Origin: an uncultured Eubacteriales bacterium
GTDB taxonomy: Bacteria > Bacillota > Clostridia > Oscillospirales > Oscillospiraceae
Assembly: GCA_900550585.1 (NCBI GenBank)
Contig: URST01000032.1
Location: 1-21,349, forward strand
Length of the DNA: 21,349 nucleotides
Direction of reading: 5' to 3'
Below are positions 7,020 through 15,936 of this stretch, one piece after another. Within the stretch, counting starts at the first letter, position 1; each line of letters begins with the position of its first letter. The notes beneath the pieces are model-generated. The model did not search any database. It was not told the origin of the DNA and saw only the letters and a list, made by a program, of their open reading frames with translations. Made by a program: the position numbers and the translations under genes.

Positions 7020-7059
7020 AAAAAAGAAATGACACGCGGGAGCGTGTCATTTCTTTTTT
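7020..7059. terminator. Bidirectional terminator between convergent genes
   Basis: The stem GAAATGACACGC/GCGTGTCATTTC (7026-7037 with 7042-7053), loop GGGA, is flanked by six A (7020-7025) and six T (7054-7059). This gives up to 18 bp and a U tract in both directions. It ends the lipoprotein gene on plus, and its arm touches the stop codon of the minus-strand beta-helix gene. Confidence 0.92.
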
Positions 7060-8398
7060 ACGATACAAAGCAGGTGTCCCGCAGGTCGATCTGGGCCGCA
7101 GCGGGGCCGGACAGCACCGTATCGTTTCCGTTGAAGGTGCTGTCGTCCACAAACAGGGTCATCCACACGCCCGGCAGGCGCAGCGCCTCGATGGCCGTGC
7201 CGTTGCGGACGAAATTGCCGCCGATCAGGTTGCCGCCCCAGGAGGAGCTCTGCGTGGTGTCGATGCACAGCGCCGTGCCGTTGCGGGTAAAGTCGCTGCG
7301 CTGTACCCAGATCCAGCCGCCGTCCGCCGCCACCGCGCCCTGCTCCCAGCCGGAGATCCAGCATTCATTCAGATAGACGGGCGCCATGGCCGTGACGCCC
7401 GTACCCGTCCTCTCACCGGGGTTCCGGATGCATAGTCCCTTCAGCACAACATGGATGTCCGTCACCTCGCTGCTGGGCATATGCATCACCGTGATGGGCG
7501 CGCTGAACTCCGTGCCGTCATAGTGTGCCTGCAGCGTCACAGGGCGCCGGATGGTCAACGGCTCGGTGTAGGTGACATTGGGCAGCAGGATCGTCAGATC
7601 CGTCTCGTCGCCCAGCCGCTCCGCTTCGCCGTCCAGCACCGCCTGCAGCTCCGCCGCGGTGTTCAGGGGCGTATCCTCCCAGCTGATGGTCTTCTGCGGC
7701 TTTTCGCTGCATTCGATGACCTGCCGGAGGGTGATCTCATCGCCGTTTTTCATGTACAGCGTCCAGATGATGTCGTTATAGGTGCAGGTGCTTGTCACCG
7801 TGTGCTCGTGGGCCAGCAGCGCGCCGGCGTCGTTGTAGGAATCCGACTCCTCGTAGATCGTGCAGGTGTCGCTGCCCTCGGCGGCTGCGGCCTCCACCCT
7901 GTGGTAGCGCAGCAGTTCCCGAAAATCGGCCCGCACGTCCTTTGACCGGTCCTCCGCGTCCTCCACAAACAGACACAGCGGACTGGTGCCTGGTTCGTCC
8001 GCCGGCAGCAGCTCCGCGCGATGGCTGGCCGGCGATGCGCCGCCGCTGGGCTGGGGACTGAAGCAGACAAACACATGGTAGAGCCGCCCGTCCGCGCCCT
8101 CATAATATGTCTGGCAGGTGTCCTCCCTGAAGGTGCCCGCCAGCCCGGAGGGCTCGCTGTCCCCGGTCTGGGCAGGCCGCTCCTCCTGTACCGGGCCGGA
8201 CAGCAGCGCAATGGCCAGTGCGGACACCAGCACAAGCCCTGCCGCACCGCACAGCCACGCGGTGCGGCGCTTTTTCCGTCCGGCACGGGGCGGCTCCATC
8301 ATCCGGCGCGTCATCTGGCTGGCGGTGCAGCGCGGGCAGAACGACGCCTCCAGCGGCAGCTCCGCGCCGCATTGGATACAATATTTCTTCTTACTCAC
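7058..8398 (-). CDS. Membrane-anchored zinc-ribbon and parallel beta-helix protein
   Basis: This 446-residue protein has three visible parts. Residues 7-24 form a zinc ribbon (Cys7, Cys10, Cys21, Cys24, in YCIQCGAEL and SFCPRC). Residues 47-68 form one transmembrane helix after an Arg/Lys-rich stretch, so the ribbon should be cytoplasmic and the rest outside. From about 245 to 446 there are short repeated strands with turns such as GLCIRNPGER, VYLNECWISGWEQGAV and DFTRNGTALCI, typical of a right-handed parallel beta-helix (pectate-lyase-like). No catalytic residues are recognisable, so binding rather than cleavage is plausible. The GTG start at 8398 is chosen because the ribbon begins there and GAGGG precedes it; it is 7 bases after the kinase stop, so the two genes form an operon. 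The exact function is unknown. Confidence 0.8.
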   Translation of the reverse strand: MSKKKYCIQCGAELPLEASFCPRCTASQMTRRMMEPPRAGRKKRRTAWLCGAAGLVLVSALAIALLSGPVQEERPAQTGDSEPSGLAGTFREDTCQTYYEGADGRLYHVFVCFSPQPSGGASPASHRAELLPADEPGTSPLCLFVEDAEDRSKDVRADFRELLRYHRVEAAAAEGSDTCTIYEESDSYNDAGALLAHEHTVTSTCTYNDIIWTLYMKNGDEITLRQVIECSEKPQKTISWEDTPLNTAAELQAVLDGEAERLGDETDLTILLPNVTYTEPLTIRRPVTLQAHYDGTEFSAPITVMHMPSSEVTDIHVVLKGLCIRNPGERTGTGVTAMAPVYLNECWISGWEQGAVAADGGWIWVQRSDFTRNGTALCIDTTQSSSWGGNLIGGNFVRNGTAIEALRLPGVWMTLFVDDSTFNGNDTVLSGPAAAQIDLRDTCFVS

Positions 8399-8405
8399 AA
8401 TACCC

Positions 8406-9110
8406 TCACAAAGCATCCCGCAGCTCCAGCACATCGCGGAACCGCTGGTCGGGGTTCATCATGGTACAGCGCCGGATGATCCGGCCCGCGTGTCCCTCCG
8501 CCAGGCGGCGGGAGGGGTGCTGGCCCGTCAGCATCACGTTCAGCAGTACGCCCAGGGAGTAGATATCCGCACGCCCATCGGTCTGTGACAGGCCGAACTG
8601 TTCCGGTGCGGCATAGCCGGTGGTGCCCAGGATCACCGTGTCGGCGGGACACTCCGGCTTCACGATGCGGGAGGCGTCAAAGTCGATGAGCACCGCATCG
8701 CTGCCCCGCAGGATCACGTTGCTGTCCTTCACGTCCCGGTGTACCGCGCCCATACTGTGCAGCACCCACAGGGCACCGCAGATGTCCGCCGTCACCTTCC
8801 GGGCCTCCTCCCAGTCCAGCAGGCCGCCCTCCAGCAGGTACAGCAGCGTATCGCCCTGCACATACTCCTCCAGCACGGCTACGCGGCCGTCCGCCTCCGC
8901 CACTTCCTCCACCCGGGGCAGATAGGGGCAGGACACCGTCAGCAGACGGCGGTACACATCCGCGCTGCCGTCAAACTGGCGGAACACATAGCGTTTCCCC
9001 GTGCTCCGATGGCGCAGCAGCGTTACCGTGCCGCGGGCACCGCGCTTGAGCACTCTGACCTCGTCAAAATAGAGCTCCACGGCCCGCAGCAGCTCCTGGT
9101 ACACAGACAC
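8406..9110 (-). CDS. Bacterial Ser/Thr protein kinase-like protein (atypical ATP site)
   Basis: This 234-residue, almost pure kinase domain has no membrane helix, so it is cytosolic. Visible are a Gly-rich loop near 23-28 (RGARGTV), catalytic loop HRDVKDSN at 124-131 (Asp126, Lys128, Asn131), metal-binding DFD (143-145) instead of DFG, GTTGYAAPEQFG at 162-173 (the activation/P+1 segment with APE) and DIYSLGVLL of helix F. The beta-3 lysine position holds Arg44 (YVFRQF), so ATP binding may be unusual or activity low. The start is GTG at 9110; a second GTG at 9104 fits the GGGGAGGG site about as well. It is cotranscribed with the zinc-ribbon/beta-helix membrane protein and divergent from a small HTH protein, suggesting a local signalling unit. 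Targets are unknown. Confidence 0.85.
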   Translation of the reverse strand: MSVYQELLRAVELYFDEVRVLKRGARGTVTLLRHRSTGKRYVFRQFDGSADVYRRLLTVSCPYLPRVEEVAEADGRVAVLEEYVQGDTLLYLLEGGLLDWEEARKVTADICGALWVLHSMGAVHRDVKDSNVILRGSDAVLIDFDASRIVKPECPADTVILGTTGYAAPEQFGLSQTDGRADIYSLGVLLNVMLTGQHPSRRLAEGHAGRIIRRCTMMNPDQRFRDVLELRDAL

Positions 9111-9135
9111 CCCTCCCCTCTTATTTCGCCCTCCC

Positions 9136-9164
9136 AGTATAGCCAGTTTTCGACAGCCTGTAAA
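9136..9164 (-). promoter_or_regulatory. Sigma-A promoter of the kinase/beta-helix operon
   Basis: On the minus strand TTTACA (9159-9164), a 17-base spacer and TATACT (9136-9141) are present. The start would be near 9129, about 20 bases before the kinase start codon, leaving room for the purine-rich ribosome binding site. Confidence 0.7.
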
Positions 9165-9216
9165 GGCGGTTCCGCAGAAAACACAAGAAAAAGTGCTGTA
9201 CTATGCAGCCCGCATA

Positions 9217-9245
9217 TTGTTTTTATGGAAGTTTTTGTCTACAAT
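9217..9245 (+). promoter_or_regulatory. Possible promoter of the HTH gene
   Basis: TTGTTT (9217-9222), a 17-base spacer and TACAAT (9240-9245) look like a promoter. However, the -10 abuts the AGGAGGG ribosome binding site, so transcripts from it would lose part of that site. Another candidate -10, TACTAT at 9198-9203, lies better placed but lacks a clear -35. Confidence 0.35.
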
Positions 9246-9261
9246 AGGAGGGAAAACAGAA

Positions 9262-9705
9262 ATGAGGACGGCATATATCATGGATCGTAAAAACACCGGC
9301 CAGCTCATGCAGGAGCTGATGGATTCCAATGACCTGAACCGCGTTCTCTCGGAAAATGATGTCAGCTTCCGGGAGGACAGCCTGACAGACGCCCTGCAGT
9401 GCCTGTTCGATGCACGGGATATCTCAAAGGCCATGCTGGCCAAAAACTCCGGCATCAGCGAGGTCTATCTGCATCAGGTTTTTTCCGGGCGGCGCTCTCC
9501 CTCCCGCAACCGGCTGCTGTGCCTGTGCTTCGGGCTGGGCACGGATGTAGAGGAGGCGCAGCGGCTTTTGCAGCACGCCCACCACGCACCGCTGTACCCG
9601 CTGGACCGGCGGGACGCCATCCTGATCTACGGACTGAGCCACGGCCTGACGCTGCCTGATGTCAACGAGGCTCTGTTCAACGCCAACGTGGAAACGCTTT
9701 GCTGA
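9262..9705 (+). CDS. Small XRE-like helix-turn-helix protein
   Basis: This 147-residue predicted DNA-binding protein has an XRE-like HTH at about residues 52-90. The segment runs DISKAMLAKNSGISEVYLHQ, then VFSGRRSPSRNRLLCLCFGL, with the usual turn and the R-x-P-S-R-N/K-R-LL pattern of phage-repressor-type regulators. The N-terminal 45 residues are acidic and helical (TGQLMQELMDSNDLNRVLSE); the C-terminal part (RRDAILIYGLSHGLTLPDVNEAL) may form a second helical or dimerisation domain. The start is ATG at 9262 with AGGAGGG nine bases upstream; earlier in-frame ATGs lack such a site. It is divergent from the kinase/beta-helix operon and shares a 150-base intergenic region, so it may regulate that operon or be a kinase target. 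Both roles are inferred from position only. Confidence 0.75.
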   Translation: MRTAYIMDRKNTGQLMQELMDSNDLNRVLSENDVSFREDSLTDALQCLFDARDISKAMLAKNSGISEVYLHQVFSGRRSPSRNRLLCLCFGLGTDVEEAQRLLQHAHHAPLYPLDRRDAILIYGLSHGLTLPDVNEALFNANVETLC

Positions 9706-9710
9706 TGAAA

Positions 9711-9740
9711 AGGCGTCCGGACAAAGTCCGGGCGTCTTTT
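9711..9740 (+). terminator. Terminator of the HTH gene
   Basis: AGGCGTCCGGAC pairs with GTCCGGGCGTCT (9726-9737) including two G-U pairs, around a 3-base loop, and is followed by TTTTCTTTT. It lies 5 bases after the HTH stop codon. Confidence 0.88.
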
Positions 9741-9758
9741 TCTTTTGGAGCAGGCGCA

Positions 9759-9803
9759 AGAACGGCAGAACTCCCGGCCATAGGCCGGGAGTTCTGCCGT
9801 TCT
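9759..9803 (-). terminator. Long perfect hairpin after hppA
   Basis: Positions 9759-9779 and 9783-9803 form a perfect 21-bp stem with a 3-base ATA loop, 20 bases beyond the hppA stop. Neither side has a real U tract (minus strand continues TTGCGCC). It probably marks the hppA mRNA 3' end, by inefficient intrinsic termination or by protecting against exonucleases. Confidence 0.65.
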
Positions 9804-9823
9804 CTATCATTTGGGGGGAGCAC

Positions 9824-11914
<2,091 letters not shown>

Positions 11915-11975
11915 GTGTGTTTTCCTCTTTCCTCCCCCTGTTGCAGGGGATATTCACTTTTTTGTTCCGTGTGAC

Positions 11976-12004
11976 ATTATAAAAAAATTCCATTTTCCCG
12001 TCAA
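11976..12004 (-). promoter_or_regulatory. Sigma-A promoter of hppA
   Basis: On the minus strand TTGACG (11999-12004), a 17-base spacer ending in six T, and a perfect TATAAT (11976-11981) are present. The start would be near 11969, giving a leader of about 55 bases. That leader holds a 6-bp hairpin (CCCCTG/CAGGGG, 11935-11949) just upstream of the GAGGAAAGAGG ribosome-binding region. Confidence 0.78.
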
Positions 12005-12370
12005 ATTTTCACACTGATTTTGTAGCGTGCTAAAAAATTGTTGTTTGCATACCGTCATTTTACCTATAACTTTTTTCGCGCAAATAGACGATATTTTTCC
12101 TGTTTTTTTCGTATTATACACGCTTCAAAATTTTTATTTGACAGAATCCTGTCATTTTTCCGCCGCGAATAGTTTTCTACTGCCGGTTTGAAAAATTTTT
12201 TTATGAACTTTTTGCGGCTAAAAATAAAAATTTCTTCCCAAAATGAGAAAAAAATCTTTTTGGTATATTTTTTGTATTTCCAGCATGCTGAAGTAAATGT
12301 ATTCACAAAGTTATTGCCGTTTTGCACAAATCATTTCCGCAACAATTTACCCGCCATGAAACAGCAACAG
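12005..12370. other. AT-rich non-coding stretch upstream of hppA
   Basis: About 365 bases with many A and T runs sit between the hppA promoter and the TRAP terminator in an otherwise GC-rich region. It includes a small dyad TGACAG-AATC-CTGTCA (12139-12154) followed by T-rich sequence, and a minus-strand TATAAT at 12113-12118 without a convincing -35. An 87-codon minus-strand frame at 12064-12327 has Lys/Phe/Ile-heavy composition and no good ribosome binding site. I see no gene here. Confidence 0.6.
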
Positions 12371-12401
12371 GAAAGGCGCCCGGCTTCGCCGGACGCCTTT
12401 C
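12371..12401 (-). terminator. Terminator of the TAXI-TRAP operon
   Basis: A 14-bp stem with one mismatch (GAAAGGCGCCCGGC with GCCGGACGCCTTTC) and a TTC loop lies 19 bases after the permease stop. The minus-strand tail CTGTTGCTGTTTC is only mildly U-rich. Confidence 0.75.
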
Positions 12402-12420
12402 CCGCTTTTGGAGAGGACTA

Positions 12421-14487
12421 TTACGCTGCCGCAGAAGCGCTCCCGCGCTTGTTGGACAGGTATTGGTATGCAACGATAGCACCCACCAGCACAAGACCCA
12501 CCAGGTCGGTGACGGTGCCGGGGATCATCATGCCCAGACCGCCCACCACCAGCAGGATGCGCAGAGGCCAGGCGACTTTCTTGTACAGGTGGCCGTTGAG
12601 CGCCGCCGCAATGCCGAAGATACCCAGCAGCGCGCTGATGCAGATCTGTGCCACCTCCCACCAGCCGGAGATGTTCTCAAAGAGCAGCGCCGGGCTGTAG
12701 GCGAAGATGTAGGGGACGATAAAGGCCGCGATCGCCAGCTTTGTGGCGTTGATGCCTGTTTTCATGGGATCGGATTTGGCAATAGCCGAGCCGGCGTAGG
12801 CCGCCAGCGCCACAGGAGGCGTGATGTCAGCCACGATGCCGAAGTAGAACACGAAGAAGTGGGCTGCCACCACCGGGAACCCCAGTTGGATAAGGATAGG
12901 GGCGCAGGTGGAGGCCATGATGCAGTAGTTGGCGGTGGTAGGGACGCCCATGCCCAGTACGATGCAGCACAGCATGGTCAGCACCAGGCCGATGATGGTG
13001 GCGTTGCCGGCCAACTGCACGATGGCGTTGATCAGAATGGAGGCAAGGCCGGTGACGGTGATACAGCCGGCGATGATGCCCGCCATGCCGCAGGCCACGG
13101 CCACAGTGATGGCGCCGCGGGCGCCGGCCTCCAGAGACTCCACCGCAGAGAAGAAGGAGCGCTTGCCGGCGGTGCCCAGTGCCTTGCCGGCGGACTGGGG
13201 TGCATTGTCCTCATCGCCGCGCTTGGCCTGCAGGAAGAAGTTGATGAAGCCCACGGCGATAGCCGCCAGAATGGAGTACGCGGCGGAGTGGGACATGGTC
13301 TTGCTGCCGGAGGACACCAGCCACACCAGCAGGATCAGCGGAATGATCAGATAGCAGTCCCGGGCCAGCAACTTCCACGCAGGCAGCTCATCCCGGGAGA
13401 TACCTTTCAGGCCCAGTTTCTTGGCCTCCAGATGGACGGCGACGAAGATACCGGTGAAATACAGAATGGCGGGCAGGATGGCCTTGACGGCCACCTCTGC
13501 GTAGGGCAGCTTCATGTACTCCGCCATCAGGAAGGCGGCGGCGCCCATAATAGGAGGCATGATCTGGCCGCCGGTAGAGGCGGCAGCCTCGACAGCGCCG
13601 GCAAATTCCGGTTTGTAGCCGGTCTTCTTCATCATGGGGATGGTGAAGGAGCCGGTGGTGACGGTGTTGCCCACAGAGGAGCCGGACACCATGCCGCACA
13701 GTGCGGAGCTGATGACAGCCACCTTGGCCGGGCCGCCGCTGGACCAGCCGGCCAAGCGGTTGGCGAAGCTGATGAAGAAGTTGGCAATGCCCGTGCGCTC
13801 CAGGAACGCGCCGAAGATGATGAACAGCACGATGTAGGTATAGCACACGTTGATAGGCGTGCCGATAACGCCGGAGGTGGTGTAGAACAGCTTGTAAATG
13901 ATGGTCTTCAGAGCGTCATACAGCGTGGCGGCGCTGACACCGTCCGCATAGCTCAGCTGGTTGATGAACGCATAGACGATCAGCACACCGGCCACGCACA
14001 GGATGGGCACGCCCACACAGCGGCGGCACAGCTCCATCAGGATCAGAATGCCGACGACGCCGATGATGACATGCACCGGTTCGATGCGGGTAGACAGGCG
14101 CACCAGCGTCATGGCGTTCAGCGCGAAGTAAAAGAAGCAGCCCGCGCCCACCAGCATCAGCACGATATCGTACCACGGCAGGTAGTTCACCCGCACATGG
14201 TGCTTGCTGGCCGGGTAGGTCAAAAAGCCGATGATGACGATGCATCCCACGAACAGTGTGAGCCGGATCTCCGGCATATCCTTGGAAAACAGGGTCATGG
14301 CGATGCAGAACACACCAAACAGCGCCATCAGCACACGGATGACCAGCTGGGGCGTCCCCTCCCACATACGGGTGGCGGATTCGCGGTCATATTTCCGCAT
14401 CACCGCGTCCAGATCCGTGGCCTCCTCGGCAGCGGCGCCTACCCCTGCCGCCGGGCTGGTATCCGGCTTTTTCTTGTCGTTGCTCAT
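12421..14487 (-). CDS. TRAP transporter fused permease (4TM/12TM), TAXI type
   Basis: This 688-residue membrane protein fuses the small (DctQ-like) and large (DctM-like) TRAP permease subunits, the arrangement normally paired with TAXI solute-binding proteins. The N-terminal 50 residues are cytoplasmic. Roughly four helices follow (about 50-190), then the DctM-like domain. Signature stretches are VCYTYIVLFIIFGAFLERTG, SSALCGMVSGSSVGNTVTTG (a characteristic TRAP loop), PPIMGAAAFLMAEY and GMGVPTTANYC with the mirrored second scaffold repeat. The C-terminal about 90 residues (VAQICISALLGIFG onward) add further helices, as seen in fused TAXI permeases. Such transporters use an ion gradient, usually Na+, rather than ATP, to import organic acids or amino acids. 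The start is supported by GGAGAG. It lies downstream of the binding-protein gene, past a GC-rich hairpin. Confidence 0.93.
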   Translation of the reverse strand: MSNDKKKPDTSPAAGVGAAAEEATDLDAVMRKYDRESATRMWEGTPQLVIRVLMALFGVFCIAMTLFSKDMPEIRLTLFVGCIVIIGFLTYPASKHHVRVNYLPWYDIVLMLVGAGCFFYFALNAMTLVRLSTRIEPVHVIIGVVGILILMELCRRCVGVPILCVAGVLIVYAFINQLSYADGVSAATLYDALKTIIYKLFYTTSGVIGTPINVCYTYIVLFIIFGAFLERTGIANFFISFANRLAGWSSGGPAKVAVISSALCGMVSGSSVGNTVTTGSFTIPMMKKTGYKPEFAGAVEAAASTGGQIMPPIMGAAAFLMAEYMKLPYAEVAVKAILPAILYFTGIFVAVHLEAKKLGLKGISRDELPAWKLLARDCYLIIPLILLVWLVSSGSKTMSHSAAYSILAAIAVGFINFFLQAKRGDEDNAPQSAGKALGTAGKRSFFSAVESLEAGARGAITVAVACGMAGIIAGCITVTGLASILINAIVQLAGNATIIGLVLTMLCCIVLGMGVPTTANYCIMASTCAPILIQLGFPVVAAHFFVFYFGIVADITPPVALAAYAGSAIAKSDPMKTGINATKLAIAAFIVPYIFAYSPALLFENISGWWEVAQICISALLGIFGIAAALNGHLYKKVAWPLRILLVVGGLGMMIPGTVTDLVGLVLVGAIVAYQYLSNKRGSASAAA

Positions 14488-14520
14488 AGTCGTTTCTCTC
14501 CAAATTCGTTCAGAATAATG

Positions 14521-14555
14521 CGAGGGCTACGGCGGGAAACCCCGCCGCAGCCTCG
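14521..14555 (-). terminator. GC-rich intercistronic hairpin between TAXI binding protein and permease
   Basis: A central 7-bp GC stem (CGGCGGG with CCCGCCG, 14530-14536 with 14541-14547) extends outward with CGAG/CTCG and GCT/AGC pairs, interrupted by one mismatch and one bulge. The minus-strand sequence after it (ATTATTCTG) is not a proper U tract. It probably attenuates read-through or protects the upstream message. Confidence 0.55.
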
Positions 14556-14580
14556 AAAAGCGTTAAAGCCGTGCTAAGGA

Positions 14581-15582
14581 TCAGTCGCCGAAGTACACAT
14601 CCTTGGCGATGACGGTCTTGGTGTAGTAATCGGACGTCTCCAGCAACTTGGCAACGTGCTCGTCGTCCAGGCTCACCAGATAGGTGTCCTTGGTGGTGGC
14701 CAGGTCGGTCACAGCGGTGGTGGGGGCGCCGGCCACGATAAAGGCGGCGTCGATCTGGCCGTTCTTCAGGGCATCGGCGCTGTCGCCGAAGGACTGGTAA
14801 GTGGGCTTGATGTCATTCTCGGTCAGACCGTAGGCGCCCAGCACGTCGATAGCGTTGAAGTACACGCCAGAGCCGGGAGCACCGATGGACACGGATTTGC
14901 CGGCCAGATCGGAGACGTCCTTGATCTCAGGATTGGTGGTGACGATCTGCACCTGCTCCATGTACAGGGCGGCCACCGTGGAGAAGCCCTCCACCTTGGT
15001 GTCGAACAGGTTGGTGCCGTTGTAGGCGTAGGCCATCACGTCGGACTGGCAGAACGCAAAGTCGGCAGTGCCGTCCACCAGCTCCTGCACATTGGCCTGG
15101 GAACCGTTGCCGGACAGGCCCACCACCTTGACGCCCGCGTTGTTGGAGGCGTGCTGGGCGATGACGGAGCCGAAGGCGTAGTAGGTGCCGGACTCGCCGC
15201 CGGTGACGAAGCGCAGGCTGCGGGACTCGCCGGTGCCGGCGCCGTCCTTGACGGCGGCGACCTCATAGCCCTTCTCGGCAAAATACTTGGCAGCGCCGGG
15301 GTGATAGGGCACGGAGGTGATGGACGCACCGTATTCCAGGCTCAGCTCGCCGTACTTGGCGTGGCTGGTCACGAGAGACGCGGCGTTGTCGAAGATGTCG
15401 GCCACGAAGTTGTACACATCGGCCTCCGCCACATCGTCGCGGGCCAGGATCACCGCGCCCACCGCCACAGTGGTGGTGTCGGTATGCTCGGCCTTGGTGT
15501 CGCTGCTGCCGCCCTTGTCGCCGCAGGCCACAAGGCTCAGCGCCATGACCAGGGCAAGGATCATGCTCATCAGTTTTTTCAT
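14581..15582 (-). CDS. TAXI-family TRAP solute-binding lipoprotein, apparently circularly permuted
   Basis: This 333-residue extracytoplasmic receptor feeds the fused TRAP permease downstream. Residues 1-20 are a lipoprotein signal peptide (MKKLMSMILALVMALSLVAC; Cys20 anchored), then a short linker. Residues 35-109 (TTTVAVGAVILARDDV to SVPYHPGAAKYFAEKG) match what is normally the C-terminal end of TAXI proteins. A Gly/Ser/Thr linker (110-122) leads to residues 123-333, starting LRFVTGGESGTYYAFGSVIA, which is the normal mature N-terminus. This part includes SIGAPGSGVYFNA near 232-244 and ends at YFGD, where ordinary members continue into their TVAV segment. Total length is normal for the family, so nothing is missing: the order is changed. 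It has its own promoter, an AAGGAGAG site and a leader hairpin. Ligand unknown. Confidence 0.9.
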   Translation of the reverse strand: MKKLMSMILALVMALSLVACGDKGGSSDTKAEHTDTTTVAVGAVILARDDVAEADVYNFVADIFDNAASLVTSHAKYGELSLEYGASITSVPYHPGAAKYFAEKGYEVAAVKDGAGTGESRSLRFVTGGESGTYYAFGSVIAQHASNNAGVKVVGLSGNGSQANVQELVDGTADFAFCQSDVMAYAYNGTNLFDTKVEGFSTVAALYMEQVQIVTTNPEIKDVSDLAGKSVSIGAPGSGVYFNAIDVLGAYGLTENDIKPTYQSFGDSADALKNGQIDAAFIVAGAPTTAVTDLATTKDTYLVSLDDEHVAKLLETSDYYTKTVIAKDVYFGD

Positions 15583-15602
15583 AGTAGTCCTCTCCTTATA
15601 TG

Positions 15603-15621
15603 GCTCCTCCGCTTGAGGAGC
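15603..15621 (-). other. Leader hairpin upstream of the TAXI binding-protein gene
   Basis: GCTCCTC (15603-15609) pairs with GAGGAGC (15615-15621) over a 5-base loop in the mRNA leader, just before the ribosome binding site. One arm reads GGAGGAG in the transcript and so resembles a Shine-Dalgarno sequence, but it is sequestered and too far from the ATG. It may stabilise the 5' end. Confidence 0.5.
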
Positions 15622-15638
15622 TTTATTCTTACTGTGCC

Positions 15639-15667
15639 ATTATAGCGCCCCCGTTTTTATTTTGCAA
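15639..15667 (-). promoter_or_regulatory. Sigma-A promoter of the TAXI-TRAP operon
   Basis: On the minus strand TTGCAA (15662-15667), a 17-base spacer and a perfect TATAAT (15639-15644) are present. The start would be near 15632, giving a leader of about 50 bases. Confidence 0.75.
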
Positions 15668-15823
15668 CATCAAAATGAGTAAAAATTCATTTTTCAGAAA
15701 ACTTTTTTGCGCGCCGTTTGGGCATACCGCTCGATTTGTGCGGCATTTTTATGCAGTTTTCCTTTTATGCGGTATATTCTTTACTATCAGCGATTTTGTC
15801 TTATAACGTGGTAAATCGTTATT

Positions 15824-15872
15824 TTGCAGGGCAATCCTGCAAAATTGCAGGATTTTTTCATTTTTCCTGCAA
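15824..15872. repeat. Four alternating TTGCAGGA/TCCTGCAA octamers
   Basis: TTGCAGGG (15824-15831), TCCTGCAA (15835-15842), TTGCAGGA (15845-15852) and TCCTGCAA (15865-15872) alternate in orientation within 49 bases. The middle pair extends to a 10-bp stem with a 2-base loop, followed on plus by six T. It sits in the 354-base gene-free gap between the thrS terminator and the TAXI-TRAP promoter. No other gene is visible in that gap. Confidence 0.55.
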
Positions 15873-15891
15873 ATCGGCCGGTCAAAACGCA

Positions 15892-15927
15892 AAAAAGAGG
15901 AGCATCCCGCGGGATGCTCCTCTTTTT
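15892..15927 (-). terminator. Terminator of thrS
   Basis: A 36-base perfect palindrome (AAAAAGAGGAGCATCCCG and its complement) forms about 16 bp with a CGCG loop and ends in five U on the minus strand, 10 bases after the thrS stop. It could act in both directions. Confidence 0.92.
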
Positions 15928-15936
15928 GACTGACGC

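Noticed and set aside
9759..9803. 21-bp perfect palindrome as a mobile-element end or recombination site
   Set aside because: It lies exactly between two convergent genes just after a stop codon, where a 3'-end hairpin is expected. No flanking duplication or transposase is present.
12064..12327. 87-codon minus-strand open frame in the AT-rich stretch
   Set aside because: Composition is dominated by Lys, Phe, Ile and Asn as expected from AT-rich DNA. There is no plausible ribosome binding site or recognisable domain, and it is unlike the neighbouring genes.
12322..14577. 751-codon plus-strand open frame opposite the TRAP permease
   Set aside because: It is the antisense shadow of a GC-rich gene with a clear family match; its product is His/Gln/Asp/Gly-rich low complexity, typical of such shadows.
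14581..15582. Tandem gene duplication remnant as an alternative to true permutation
   Set aside because: No second copy of either TAXI segment is left upstream or downstream. The total length is normal and the reading frame continuous, so the gene is not a partly deleted duplicate still in decay.
15600..15806. 68-codon plus-strand frame upstream of the TAXI gene
   Set aside because: It begins in the leader hairpin of the minus-strand operon and crosses its promoter, without a ribosome binding site. The terminator-like stem after it is noted separately.
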